Shown here in pieces: positions 32,826 through 41,877 of a stretch of 64,000 nt of DNA. The number at the start of each line of letters is the position of its first letter. Within the stretch, counting starts at the first letter, position 1. The DNA comes from Bradyrhizobium sp. 149 (GTDB lineage: Bacteria; Pseudomonadota; Alphaproteobacteria; Rhizobiales; Xanthobacteraceae), in assembly GCF_023073915.1 (NCBI RefSeq), contig NZ_JADPKK010000013.1, positions 434,001-498,000 of the forward strand, written 5' to 3'. The translations under genes and the position numbers were made by a program. The notes under the pieces were generated by a model. It worked only from the letters and a program-made list of their open reading frames with translations, was not told the origin of the DNA and did not search any database.

Positions 32826-33469
32826 ACGCCAGCCTTTTTCCGGCGGCGCGCGCCCTTGATCGCCGCCGCAAGCGCGGCCTTCGTTTCGCCGACAAAATCC
32901 TCGACCAGGTCCTCGCGCGTGGCATGGGCCGCCTCGCCGGTGAACAGACCCTGCTCAGCCAGCATCACCACGCCGTGCAGCGCCGCCCATATCTTGAGGG
33001 CTTGCCGCTCGCGCAAGTAATCAACTGCCGGAGCTTCCAGGGCCTCGATCACGAGCGCAAACGTTTCGCGCGTCGCTTCGTGCAGCTCGCTGCCTATCGC
33101 CGCACACGACACCGTGCGCGAGGCGAACATCAAGCGATAGATACCGTTGCGGCGCAATCCGAAATCCAGCGTCGCCTGCGCCAGCCGCGACAGCTTCGAC
33201 CGCTTGGACGGCTTCGCCATCGCCGCTCGCAAAATCCCGCTGAGCTGCCGGAATGCCTCCGCCGTCACCGCCGCAAGCAGCGCCTCGCGATCGGCAAAAT
33301 GCCGGTAGGGCGCCGGCTGCGAGACGCCCAGCTGCTTTGCAAGCGCCTTGATGCTGATCGCCTCCGCCCCGCCCTGCTCCGCCTCGCGCAGCGCAGCCTT
33401 GATCAGGGCGTCGCGGAGATCGCCATGGTGGTAGGTGTTCTCGGGCTTGCGGGCAAGTTGTGAACGCAT
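32822..33469 (-). CDS. TetR/AcrR-family transcriptional regulator
   Basis: A 215-residue regulator. The N-terminal HTH (about 25-60) reads ISIKALAKQLGVSQPAPYRHFADREALL, the classic TetR motif. The C-terminal ligand domain begins RQLSGILRAAM, and the tail is basic (KGARRRKKAGV). It diverges from the ferredoxin/P450 pair across 135 bp that contain a good sigma-70-like promoter and an inverted repeat. It probably represses those genes and itself. The inducer is unknown. Confidence 0.92.
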   Translation of the reverse strand: MRSQLARKPENTYHHGDLRDALIKAALREAEQGGAEAISIKALAKQLGVSQPAPYRHFADREALLAAVTAEAFRQLSGILRAAMAKPSKRSKLSRLAQATLDFGLRRNGIYRLMFASRTVSCAAIGSELHEATRETFALVIEALEAPAVDYLRERQALKIWAALHGVVMLAEQGLFTGEAAHATREDLVEDFVGETKAALAAAIKGARRRKKAGV

Positions 33470-33478
33470 GTTGCGCCG

Positions 33479-33530
33479 AGCCTATAAGTTCGCGCTTGAC
33501 AGGGGAAGCCTGCCGCGAATGTAATAGGCT
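33479..33530 (+). promoter_or_regulatory. Promoter and operator candidate for the ferredoxin/P450 genes
   Basis: TTGACA at 33496-33501 and TGTAAT at 33520-33525 with an 18-bp spacer make a sigma-70-like promoter directed at the ferredoxin gene. AGCCTAT (33479-33485) and ATAGGCT (33524-33530) flank it as a perfect 7-bp inverted repeat, so a bound repressor would cover the promoter. The TetR link is inferred from position. Confidence 0.5.
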
Positions 33531-33604
33531 ATAACTTGAATAAAAACTCAGATGGGAACGCGCGCCGCCTTCGGGTCCACGCGCACACGACCGAGGAAGC
33601 CGCC

Positions 33605-33814
33605 ATGACAGAGCGACTGAGGGTTCACGTCGATCCTGACAAATGCCAAGGGCACGCACGCTGCAAGGCGCTGGCGCCGGAGCTGTTCGAGCTCGACGAA
33701 TACGGCAACGCCCACGAAGCCGGCGACGGCGCCGTCGCGCCCGGCCTCGAAGACAAGGCCTGGCTTGCCAAATCCAATTGTCCGGAACTCGCAATCGACG
33801 TGATCGAGGAATAG
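33605..33814 (+). CDS. P450-associated ferredoxin (3Fe-4S type)
   Basis: A 69-residue acidic small ferredoxin. The cluster ligands are Cys14, Cys20 and Cys59, spaced C-x5-C-x38-C-P, with His17 at the position of the fourth Cys of 4Fe-4S proteins; such proteins bind a [3Fe-4S] cluster. They pass electrons to cytochrome P450s, and a P450 gene follows 58 bp downstream. The upstream in-frame extension is ignored: MTERLRVHVDPDKC is the family-like start. No ferredoxin reductase gene is adjacent. Confidence 0.88.
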   Translation: MTERLRVHVDPDKCQGHARCKALAPELFELDEYGNAHEAGDGAVAPGLEDKAWLAKSNCPELAIDVIEE

Positions 33815-33872
33815 TGCGCGCCCTGCCGCCCGCGTGCCTTCCTCGAACACGAGCCCCAAGGGATTCCCTGAT

Positions 33873-35097
33873 ATGTCCGACGTCAGCCAGCCCACCGCCC
33901 ATCCGCCCGTGACCGATTGGGTTCATGATTTCGACCACACCGATCCGCAATGGACGGACGATCCCTTTCCGATCTGGGACGAACTGCGCGCTGCAGGACC
34001 TGTCGTGCACACCGAGCGGTTTCTCGGCTGTTACATGCCGACCACCTATGAGGCCGTGCGCGAGATCGCCAACGATACCGAGCATTTCTCCTCGCGCCGG
34101 ATCATCGTCCGTGACGTGCGGCCGGAGATCATCAGCAGGAACGCGGCTCCGCCGATCACCTCCGATCCGCCCGTGCACAAACCGGCCAAGCAGCTGCTGC
34201 TGCCGCCGTTCACGCCGGACGCGATGAAGAAGCTGGAGCCGCGGGGTGCGCGCGATCTGCAACGAGCTGATCGATGATTTCATCGCCGAAGGCCAGATCG
34301 ATGCGGCCGCGCGATACACAAAGCACATTCCGGTGCGCGCGATCGCCCACATGCTCGGCATTCCCGAGAGCGACAGCGACCTCTTCGTCAACTGGATCCA
34401 CATGATCCTGGAGCTCGGCATCAAGGACGAAAACACGCTGCTCCAGGCCGTGCACGAGATGAGCGCCTATTTCAGCGCCCATATCGAGGAGCGCAAGAAC
34501 AAGCCAACCGAGGACCTCATTTCTTACCTGATGAATGCCCGGGACAAGGAAGGCAACCCGCTCGAGGATTCGCACGTGCTGGGCTCGCTGCGCCTACTCC
34601 TGATCGCCGGGATCGACACCACCTGGAGCGCGATCGGCTCCTCGCTCTGGCATCTCGCCCGGACGCCTGCCGACCGCGAGCGCCTGATTGCCGAGCCCGG
34701 GCTGATCCCGACCGCGGTGGAAGAGCTGCTGCGCGCCTATTCGCCAGTGACGATGGCGCGCGAAGTGATCAAGGAGACCACCATCTCAGGCTGCCCGGTT
34801 AAGGCTGGCAACATGGTGCTGCTGTCCTTCCCGGCCGCCAACCGTGATCCAAAAATGTTTCCGGATGCTGACAAGGTCGTGATTGACCGCCGCGAGAACC
34901 GCCATGCCGCCTTCGGCCTCGGCATCCACCGCTGCGTCGGCTCGAACCTTGCCCGCATGGAGATGCAGGTTGCGCTGGAGGAATGGCTGAAGCGAATTCC
35001 GGACTTCACCCTCGATCCGGCAGGCACGGTGACCTGGTCACAGGGAACCGTCAGAGGCCCCCGCCAGTTGCCATTTTTGCTTGGAAAGGCGATGTAG
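33873..35097 (+). pseudogene. Cytochrome P450, interrupted by a one-base frameshift
   Basis: Two overlapping frames together encode one bacterial P450 of about 407 residues. The first frame runs from MSDVSQPTA to TPDAMKKLEPR. The second continues in a +1-shifted frame with VRAICNELIDDF, I-helix AGIDTTWSA, EELLR (ExxR) and heme loop FGLGIHRCVGSN. Removing one G from the run of four at 34243-34246 restores a continuous LEPRVRAICNELIDD. All catalytic motifs in the second frame are intact. It is either a true recent frameshift or a base-call error in a G run. It would use the ferredoxin encoded directly upstream. Ribosome site AAGGGA precedes the ATG. Confidence 0.85.
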
Positions 35098-35130
35098 ACC
35101 TTTCCGAACAGGGATACGGAGAGGCCGGAC

Positions 35131-36453
35131 GTGACTGAGCAAATAACCCAACCGGCCTCCGACCACATTGACATCGCCGACGCCAAGCGCCGGATCAAGG
35201 CGATCTTCATCGGCTCGATCGGCAACCTCGTCGAATGGTATGATTTCTACGCCTATACGGCGTTCGCGCTCTATTTCGCTCCCGCCTTCTTCCCCGGCAG
35301 CGATCCCGTCGTACAGCAATTGAATGTCGCCGTCGTGTTCGCGGCGACCTTCCTGATGCGCCCACTGGGCGGCTGGCTGTTTGGCTATATAGCCGATCAT
35401 CACGGGCGGCGAATCTCGCTGACGCTGTCGGTCGTCTTCATGTGCTTCGGCTCGCTGATCATCGCGTTGACGCCGACCTACGCCACGATCGGCTTCGCCG
35501 CGCCGGTGATCCTGGCGCTCGCCCGCATGATCGAGGGCCTGAGCCTTGGCGGCGAGTACGGCGCCAGCGCGACCTATCTCAGCGAGGTCGCCGATCCCAA
35601 GCATCGCGGGTTCTATTCGAGCTTCCAATACGTCACCCTGATCGGCGGCCAGCTTACCGCGATCATCGTTCTGCTGCTTCTGCAAAAGGTCTTTCTCACG
35701 CCAGAGGAGTTGAAGGCTTGGGGCTGGCGTATCCCGTTTGCGATCGGGGCCATGCTCGCGATCTTCGCTGCGGTGATGCGGCGCCACCTGCACGAGACCG
35801 AGGCCTTCGAGGAAGCCAGGAAGGTGGTCAAGCCGACCGGTTCGATCACGAACCTGCTGAAATATCCGCGGGAGCTATTGCTGGTGGTCGGCCTGACCGC
35901 GGGCGGCACCGCGGCGTTCTACACCTTCACCACTTACATGCAGACCTTCGTCAAGCTTTCGGTCGGGCTGACCGAGGACCAGACCACCTTCGTGATCTTC
36001 GGCACGCTGATTTTCGCGACCATCCTGCAGCCGATCTATGGCGCCATTTCCGACAAGATCGGCCGCAAGCCGCTGCTGATCTTCTTCGGCGTCGCCGGCA
36101 CGCTCGCAACCGTGCCGCTGCTGATGACGCTGAAGGAGACCAAGTCGCCGTTCATCGCGTTCATCCTGATCTGCGCTGCCTGGCTGTTCGTCGCCGGTTA
36201 CACCTCGATCAACGCCGTGGTGAAGGCCGAGCTGTTCCCGACCAATGTCCGCGCTCTCGGCGTCGGCCTGCCCTATGCCATCACCGTCTCGATCTTCGGC
36301 GGCACGGCGCCGGCGATCGCGCTCTATTTCAAGAGCATCGGGCATGAGGAGTGGTTCTACTACTATCTCGCCGGCATCATCTGCCTGTCGCTCATCATCT
36401 ATTCCACCATGCGCGACACCAAGCACGCCTCCGCGATGCATCGCCACGAGTAG
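35131..36453 (+). CDS. MFS transporter, metabolite:H+ symporter (MHS) family
   Basis: A 440-residue inner-membrane secondary transporter with about 12 TM segments. The MHS signature GSIGNLVEWYDFYAYTAFALYFAPAFF is at residues about 29-56, LMRPLGGWLFGYIADHHGRR is the motif-A loop, and GLSLGGEYGASATYLSE is the family motif near 145. ISDKIGRKPLL is the second-half loop. Relatives carry alpha-ketoglutarate, citrate, shikimate or proline/betaine. The GTG start at 35131 is preceded by GGAGAGG. It is 33 bp after the P450 stop and 3 bp before the molybdoprotein gene. Confidence 0.92.
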   Translation: MTEQITQPASDHIDIADAKRRIKAIFIGSIGNLVEWYDFYAYTAFALYFAPAFFPGSDPVVQQLNVAVVFAATFLMRPLGGWLFGYIADHHGRRISLTLSVVFMCFGSLIIALTPTYATIGFAAPVILALARMIEGLSLGGEYGASATYLSEVADPKHRGFYSSFQYVTLIGGQLTAIIVLLLLQKVFLTPEELKAWGWRIPFAIGAMLAIFAAVMRRHLHETEAFEEARKVVKPTGSITNLLKYPRELLLVVGLTAGGTAAFYTFTTYMQTFVKLSVGLTEDQTTFVIFGTLIFATILQPIYGAISDKIGRKPLLIFFGVAGTLATVPLLMTLKETKSPFIAFILICAAWLFVAGYTSINAVVKAELFPTNVRALGVGLPYAITVSIFGGTAPAIALYFKSIGHEEWFYYYLAGIICLSLIIYSTMRDTKHASAMHRHE

Positions 36454-36456
36454 CTC

Positions 36457-37116
36457 ATGGCCGACGAGACGCCATCCGACAACAAGCTGACGCGCACCAA
36501 GGAGAAATGGGCGCGTGAGGGCCGCTTTTTGACCGGCAAGATCACGCGCCCGGAAGATCAGCGCCTGCCGCCCGGCCAGCATTTGACAAAAGACTGGCCG
36601 GTGCTCGATCTGGGGGTCGTGCCGCCGGTTTCGCGCGAGCGCTGGCGGCTCGACGTCTATGGCGCGATCGAGAATCAGGTGTTCTGGACCTTTGCGGAGT
36701 TCATCGCGCAAAAGCAGGCGCAGTTCATCTCTGACATCCACTGCGTCACCACCTGGTCGCGCTATGACAATCAGTGGGAGGGGCTCGCGACACGCGAGCT
36801 GCTCGCCGCCTGCCAGCCGCGCGAGGACGCCCGCTTCGTGGTGCTGCATTCCCATGATGGCTACACCACCAACCTCGCGCTGGAAGATTTTGCCGCCGAG
36901 GACGCATTGCTCGCCCATAGCTGGTCCGGTGAGCCACTGTCGGAGGAGCATGGCGGCCCGGTGCGGCTGGTCGTGCCGCATCTGTATTTCTGGAAGAGCG
37001 CCAAATGGCTCCAGGCCATCGAGTTCCTGACCGAGGACGCGCCGGGCTTCTGGGAAGTCCGTGGCTATCATAACCGCGGCGATCCCTGGGCAGAGCAGCG
37101 CTATTCGGGCGATTAG
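36457..37116 (+). CDS. Sulfite oxidase-like molybdopterin oxidoreductase (YuiH/MsrP-like)
   Basis: A 219-residue soluble protein with the sulfite oxidase molybdopterin domain. The Moco-ligating Cys is in SDIHCVTTWSRYDNQWEG (about residue 94). Other conserved segments are LRLVVPHLYFWKSAKW-like (VRLVVPHLYFWKSAKWL) and FWEVRGYHNRGDPW at the end. There is no signal peptide or twin-arginine motif, so it should be cytoplasmic. The C-terminal dimerisation domain of full sulfite oxidases is absent. It follows the MFS gene by 3 bp and precedes the hydrolase-OsmC gene by 25 bp. The substrate is unknown. Confidence 0.88.
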   Translation: MADETPSDNKLTRTKEKWAREGRFLTGKITRPEDQRLPPGQHLTKDWPVLDLGVVPPVSRERWRLDVYGAIENQVFWTFAEFIAQKQAQFISDIHCVTTWSRYDNQWEGLATRELLAACQPREDARFVVLHSHDGYTTNLALEDFAAEDALLAHSWSGEPLSEEHGGPVRLVVPHLYFWKSAKWLQAIEFLTEDAPGFWEVRGYHNRGDPWAEQRYSGD

Positions 37117-37141
37117 GTTCAAGCAAGGACGGGGGAAGCCC

Positions 37142-38365
37142 ATGCCGACAGAGCGCTTTCAATTCACCGGCGAAGGCGGCCATCAACTTTCGGCCGCGCT
37201 GGAGCTACCCGACGGCGAGCCCGCGGCCTTCGCGCTGTTCGCGCATTGCTTCACCTGCGGCAAGGACGCGCTGGCCGCCAAGCGCATCTCGGTCGCGCTC
37301 GCCGCCAAGGGTATCGCAGTGCTGCGCTTCGACTTCACCGGGCTCGGGTCCAGTGAGGGGGATTTCGCCAACTCGACGTTCTCCTCCAACGTCGCCGATC
37401 TCGTGCGCGCGGCCGATCATCTGCGTAGTGTCCGCAAGGCGCCGTCGATCCTGATCGGTCACAGCCTCGGCGGCGCCGCGATCCTCGCGGCAGCCGGACA
37501 AATTCCGGAAGCCACGGCGGTTGCGACCATCGCGGCACCATCCGATCCCGCCCACGTCACCGGCCTGTTCAAGGAGCATATCGACGACATTCGCACGCAG
37601 GGTGAGGTCGAAGTCTCGCTTGCGGGACGCCCGTTCCGGATCAAGCGCGAATTCCTCGACGACATCGCCGAGCACGAGCTGATGAAGGACGTCAGCGGCC
37701 TGCACAAGGCGCTGTTGGTCATGCATTCGCCGGTCGACGATACCGTCGGCATCGACAATGCGACGAAGCTCTTCGTCTCCGCCAGGCATCCCAAGAGCTA
37801 TGTCTCGCTCGATCATGCCGATCATCTCCTGACCAAGGCGGCCGACGCGCTCTACGCGGCCGACGTGATCGCGGCCTGGGCAAGCCGGTACATCGACACA
37901 GCCAAACCTGCGAAGGCAATGGATCTCCCTGAGGCGCCGCGCCAAATCGTGGTGCAGGAGACCCGCAAGAGCAAATTCAACCAGACCATCTCCGTCGGTC
38001 CGCATCGCCTGGTCGCGGATGAGCCGACCCCAGCCGGCGGCGAAGATGCCGGTCCTGGTCCTTACGATTTCCTGCTGGCCGGCCTCGGTGCCTGCACCTC
38101 GATGACCATGCGCCTTTATGCCGACCGCAAGTCGCTGCCGCTCGATCGTGTCACCGTCACCCTGAAGCATTCCAAGATCTACGCAAAAGACTGCGCGGAG
38201 TGCGAGACGCGCGATGGCATGCTCGACCAGATCGAGCGTGACATCGCGATGGACGGCGCGCTCGATCCCGAGCAGCGCAAGAAATTGATGGAGATCGCCG
38301 ACAAGTGCCCGGTGCACCGGACTCTCACCTCGGAAATCCGCATCGTGACGAAGGCTGTGGCCTGA
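37142..38365 (+). CDS. Bifunctional alpha/beta hydrolase - OsmC family protein
   Basis: A 407-residue two-domain fusion. The N-terminal alpha/beta hydrolase (about 1-255) has LFAHCFTCGKDALAAKRI, FDFTGLGSSEGDF, nucleophile loop LIGHSLGGAAILAA (Ser in GHSLGG), and LDHADHLLT with the catalytic His. The C-terminal OsmC/Ohr domain (about 270-405) has the two peroxidatic Cys segments LGACTSMTMRLYADRK and ADKCPVHRTL. OsmC proteins reduce organic peroxides with thiols. Start MPTERFQFT at 37142 chosen for the GGGGGAAG site upstream. It is the last gene of the MFS-oxidoreductase run. Confidence 0.9.
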   Translation: MPTERFQFTGEGGHQLSAALELPDGEPAAFALFAHCFTCGKDALAAKRISVALAAKGIAVLRFDFTGLGSSEGDFANSTFSSNVADLVRAADHLRSVRKAPSILIGHSLGGAAILAAAGQIPEATAVATIAAPSDPAHVTGLFKEHIDDIRTQGEVEVSLAGRPFRIKREFLDDIAEHELMKDVSGLHKALLVMHSPVDDTVGIDNATKLFVSARHPKSYVSLDHADHLLTKAADALYAADVIAAWASRYIDTAKPAKAMDLPEAPRQIVVQETRKSKFNQTISVGPHRLVADEPTPAGGEDAGPGPYDFLLAGLGACTSMTMRLYADRKSLPLDRVTVTLKHSKIYAKDCAECETRDGMLDQIERDIAMDGALDPEQRKKLMEIADKCPVHRTLTSEIRIVTKAVA

Positions 38366-38369
38366 TCTA

Positions 38370-39452
38370 CTAGGCGGTCCTTGAGCTTGTGTCGGTGATC
38401 GGTTTGAGAGGCTGAACGCGCAGGATTCCGCGCAGGCCCGCCGTCGTGCCGAGCAGGATGCCGGCGAGAGCGACGAACGAGCCGAGCGCGAGGGTCGACA
38501 CGCCGGTGAGCCCTTGTCCGATCGAACAGCCGAAGGCCATCACGCCGCCGATGCCCATCAGTGCGGCGCCGCCGGCCGATCGCAGCATGTGGCGTGGCGA
38601 GGAATAGCCTTCGAGATGAAAACGGCCCGTGGCGAGTGCGGTGACCAGGCTGCCGGCGAAGACGCCGGCAACTGTCGCAATGCCGAAATTCAGCGTCAGG
38701 CCGGTCGAGAGCATGGCGTATTGCAGGCTATCCGCGATCGGCGCGATGAAGGTGAGCGAGGTCACCGGGACGGGGTTGAAGTCATCCGCGCCGAGATAGC
38801 CGGTAACGAACCAGCCACCGGCGACGAGGAAACCGACGATGACACCGGCTGCGATCTGGCCGGGCGACCGCCGGAACGCCGGTTGTGCGAAAGCAAACAG
38901 GATCAGCGCAACGACCATGACAGCAGCAGCAATCGCGCGCGAAACCGCTTCTGCCGGACCGAACATGGCCAATAGTGACGGCAGCGAATTCACGTTGACC
39001 GTGGTTTGCGAGGCCTGGACCAGCGCGATGCGCGCCGGCGCGATCAGGCCCTTGAGCGTCATCTGCGCGGCGATGGCGAGCACGACCACCACGACAAAGG
39101 AGCGGAGATTGCCGCGACCGAGCAGCACCAGCGCGCGCGAACCGCAGCCGTTCGATAGTACCATGCCGTAGCCGAACAAAAGCCCGCCGAGAAACAGCAC
39201 CGGTCCCGAAAAGGACTCCTGCAGGTAGATCGACTTGCCGAGATCGACCATGCCGTTGCCGGCCAGAAACTGGCTCGCTGCGATCGCAACCGCGATCGCC
39301 AGCGCATAGGTCCGCACCAACCGCTCATCCCCCTTCGATAGCCACCCGCGCATGCTGCTCATCAGGCAGAAGCCGCTGAGCAGGCCGACGGCGCCGTAGA
39401 CCAGGCCAATGACGAGGCCGGCGAGAATGACGAGCTGGGTGGACGACTCCAT
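38370..39452 (-). CDS. YeeE/YedE family sulfur-compound transporter (TsuA-like)
   Basis: A 360-residue integral membrane protein with about 9-10 TM helices. The family Cys motifs are visible: SGFCLMSSMRG near residue 25, LSNGCGSRALVLLGRGN, and FGCSIGQGLTGVSTL near the C-terminus. In characterised YeeE/TsuA these cysteines pass thiosulfate through the membrane. The ATG at 39452 lies 2 bp after the quinone oxidoreductase stop, so the pair is co-transcribed. It is convergent with the hydrolase-OsmC gene (4-bp gap). No TusA-like partner gene is next to it. Confidence 0.88.
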   Translation of the reverse strand: MESSTQLVILAGLVIGLVYGAVGLLSGFCLMSSMRGWLSKGDERLVRTYALAIAVAIAASQFLAGNGMVDLGKSIYLQESFSGPVLFLGGLLFGYGMVLSNGCGSRALVLLGRGNLRSFVVVVVLAIAAQMTLKGLIAPARIALVQASQTTVNVNSLPSLLAMFGPAEAVSRAIAAAVMVVALILFAFAQPAFRRSPGQIAAGVIVGFLVAGGWFVTGYLGADDFNPVPVTSLTFIAPIADSLQYAMLSTGLTLNFGIATVAGVFAGSLVTALATGRFHLEGYSSPRHMLRSAGGAALMGIGGVMAFGCSIGQGLTGVSTLALGSFVALAGILLGTTAGLRGILRVQPLKPITDTSSRTA

Positions 39453-39454
39453 GA

Positions 39455-40471
39455 TCAAGGCTTCAGGATCACGCGATCCCGCGACGAGCCGGCAACGGCG
39501 ACATAGGCCTCCTTCGCGCGTTCGAGCGGATAGACGGCGTTCGTCTTGATCGGAAACGGCTTCAGATGCCCGCTCGCGAAGCCCGGGCCGAGGTCGCGCA
39601 GCACAGCACCTGTCGCGGCCGAGGGGAGCCCCAGCGTGTCGATGCCGACATAAGTGTGTTGCCCACGGTAGAATTCGAGGATGTTGAACTGCACGATGCG
39701 GTCGATCGCGGCGATCAGGATCTGGCGGCCGCGAAGCGCGAGCGACTTGTGCGCCGCCTGGAAATAGGGATCACCGACCGTATTGAAGACGATGTCGGCG
39801 CCTTTGCCACCGGTCAATTCGCGCACGCGTGTGGCGACGTCGGTCGCGGAAGCGTCGATCACCTCGACGTGCGCGTTGGTGTGGCCTTCATAAGCTTCCG
39901 CCTTGCGCACCACGCCGATGACACGAGCGCCCTGCCAGGTCGCGATCTGCACCGCCGCTTGACCGACCTTGCCGTTGACGCCGAACACCAGCACCGTCTC
40001 ACCGGGCTTTGGAATGCCGGCGCGGCGAAAGCCCTCCATGGCGGTGACGAAGGGCACGCCGATGCCGGCGCCCTCCTCCCAGGACACCGTCTTCGGCTTG
40101 TCTACCACCGCGTCAGTTTCCACGACGAGATGGCTGGCGTGAGTGCCGTCGCGACGGATGCCGAGATCGCCGGAAGAGCCGAACACCTCGCGGCCGATTG
40201 TGCCAGCCGGCCCGTCGATCACCACGCCGGCGTAATCGCGACCCGGCGTGCGCGGGAAGACGGCATAGGGCATCAGCCCGGTCGCGGCCTTGACGTCGGA
40301 CGGATTGACGGCGGCGGCCTTGATCTCGATCAGGAGATCATCCGGACCACGGGTGAGCGCATGACACTCGACGGCAGGCGCAAGCGCATCAGCATTCTCG
40401 GCCTGGGCGTTGAGGCGCACACAGCGCGCATCGACGGCTTTGGTATCGGCTGGTGACATCGAACGGCCCAT
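39455..40471 (-). CDS. Zinc-type alcohol dehydrogenase-like / quinone oxidoreductase family protein
   Basis: A 338-residue MDR-superfamily enzyme. GroES-like fold at 1-130 (LLIEIKAAAVNPSDVKAATG and PRTPGRDYAGVVIDGPAG). The NAD(P) site VLVFGVNGKVGQAAVQIA is at about 168-185, and KGADIVFNTVGDPYFQAAHKSL follows. No catalytic zinc ligand set is visible. It is 39 bp after paaK on the same strand and immediately precedes the YeeE gene. It may be part of the tail of the phenylacetate operon. Start at 40471 (GAGAAG upstream); ATG 40459 is an alternative. Confidence 0.87.
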   Translation of the reverse strand: MGRSMSPADTKAVDARCVRLNAQAENADALAPAVECHALTRGPDDLLIEIKAAAVNPSDVKAATGLMPYAVFPRTPGRDYAGVVIDGPAGTIGREVFGSSGDLGIRRDGTHASHLVVETDAVVDKPKTVSWEEGAGIGVPFVTAMEGFRRAGIPKPGETVLVFGVNGKVGQAAVQIATWQGARVIGVVRKAEAYEGHTNAHVEVIDASATDVATRVRELTGGKGADIVFNTVGDPYFQAAHKSLALRGRQILIAAIDRIVQFNILEFYRGQHTYVGIDTLGLPSAATGAVLRDLGPGFASGHLKPFPIKTNAVYPLERAKEAYVAVAGSSRDRVILKP

Positions 40472-40510
40472 GACTTCTCGCGGGCCTTGTCGCCTTTGGG
40501 GGCGGTCGAG

Positions 40511-41842
40511 TCAATCCTTCGGCCGCTTGTCGTAGAGCCGCTTGGCCTTGCCGAGCGAACGCTCCAGCGTGGCCGGCGCAACCACCTGCACCCTGGAGCT
40601 GATGCCGATGGTGTTCTTGATGTGGGTCGAGATCCGGCTCGCATGGTCGATAAGGCCGCGGCCGTCCCAGCTCTCCGGCCGCGCCTCGGCAATGATGGTC
40701 AACTCGTCCATGCGTCCCTCGCGAGTCAGTTCCAGGATGAAATGCCCGCCGCACCAGTCCGTCGCAAGCAGCACCTCCTCGATCTGGGTCGGGAACAGAT
40801 TGACGCCGCGCAGGATGATCATGTCATCGGAACGGCCCGTGACTTTCTCCATCCGCCGCATGCCCGGCCGCGCCGTGCCCGGCAACAGCCGCGTCAGGTC
40901 GCGGGTGCGATAGCGGATCACCGGAAATGCTTCCTTGGTGAGCGATGTGAAGACCAGTTCACCCTTCTCCCCGTCCGGCAGCACCGCGCCGGTCTCCGGG
41001 TGGATAACTTCAGGGTAGAAATGATCCTCCCAGATGTGCAGGCCATCCTTGGACTCGATGCATTCCTGCGCGACGCCGGGTCCGATCACCTCGGAAAGAC
41101 CGTAGATGTCGGTCGCGTCCATGTCGAAAGCGTCCTCGATCTCGCCCCGCATCGCATTGGTCCAGGGCTCGGCGCCGAAGATGCCGACCTTGAGCGAGCA
41201 TTGACGCGGATCGAGCTTCTGGCGCTTGAACTCGTCGAGGATCGCCAGCATATAGCTCGGCGTCACCGTGATGATGTCGGGCCGGAAATCGTTGATGAGC
41301 TGCACCTGCCGCTCGGTCATGCCCCCGGAGATCGGCACCACGGTGCAGCCGAGCTTTTCGGCGCCATAGTGCACCCCTAATCCGCCGGTGAAGAGACCGT
41401 AGCCGTAGGCATTGTGGATGATCATGCCGGTACGGCCGCCGGCAGCGCGGATCGAGCGCGCCATCACGTCCGACCATGTGTCGATGTCGCCCTGCGTATA
41501 GCCCACCACGATCGGCTTGCCCGTCGTGCCCGAGGATGCATGCACGCGCACCAGTTTTTCACGGGGCACGGCGAACATGTTGAAGGGATAGTTGTCGCGC
41601 AGGTCCGTCTTCACCGTGAACGGAAATTTCGCAAGGTCCGAGAGCTCTCGAAAGTCCGACGGGTGCACGCCGGCCGCGTCGAACGCCTTGCGATAGTGCG
41701 CGACGTTGTCGTAGGCGTGCTTCAGCGACCAGGCCAGCCGCTGCGTCTGGAGCGCCTTGATCTCGTCACGTGACGCGCGCTCATGCGCGTCCATTTCGGC
41801 GCGATATGTGTCGCCACCTTCCTTGCGCTTGGTCAGAGCCAT
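40511..41842 (-). CDS. paaK: Phenylacetate-CoA ligase
   Basis: A 443-residue AMP-forming ligase, standard PaaK length. The ATP-binding motif RVHASSGTTGKPIVVGYT is at about 98-115. The aromatic-acid pocket region includes MIIHNAYGYGLFTGG, YGLSEVIGPGVAQECIESKDG, and the C-terminal domain has RSDDMIILRGVNLFPTQIEEVL. It activates phenylacetate to phenylacetyl-CoA, the first step of the paa pathway. It is downstream of paaI (35-bp gap) in the minus-strand cluster. Confidence 0.94.
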   Translation of the reverse strand: MALTKRKEGGDTYRAEMDAHERASRDEIKALQTQRLAWSLKHAYDNVAHYRKAFDAAGVHPSDFRELSDLAKFPFTVKTDLRDNYPFNMFAVPREKLVRVHASSGTTGKPIVVGYTQGDIDTWSDVMARSIRAAGGRTGMIIHNAYGYGLFTGGLGVHYGAEKLGCTVVPISGGMTERQVQLINDFRPDIITVTPSYMLAILDEFKRQKLDPRQCSLKVGIFGAEPWTNAMRGEIEDAFDMDATDIYGLSEVIGPGVAQECIESKDGLHIWEDHFYPEVIHPETGAVLPDGEKGELVFTSLTKEAFPVIRYRTRDLTRLLPGTARPGMRRMEKVTGRSDDMIILRGVNLFPTQIEEVLLATDWCGGHFILELTREGRMDELTIIAEARPESWDGRGLIDHASRISTHIKNTIGISSRVQVVAPATLERSLGKAKRLYDKRPKD

Positions 41843-41877
41843 CCTCGTTTCCCCACATCATTGGTTTGTTCTTTTTC

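Noticed and set aside
34230..34290. Programmed frameshifting as explanation for the split P450
   Set aside because: No slippery heptamer or downstream stimulatory structure is evident, and bacterial P450s are not known to use it; mutation or sequence error is simpler.
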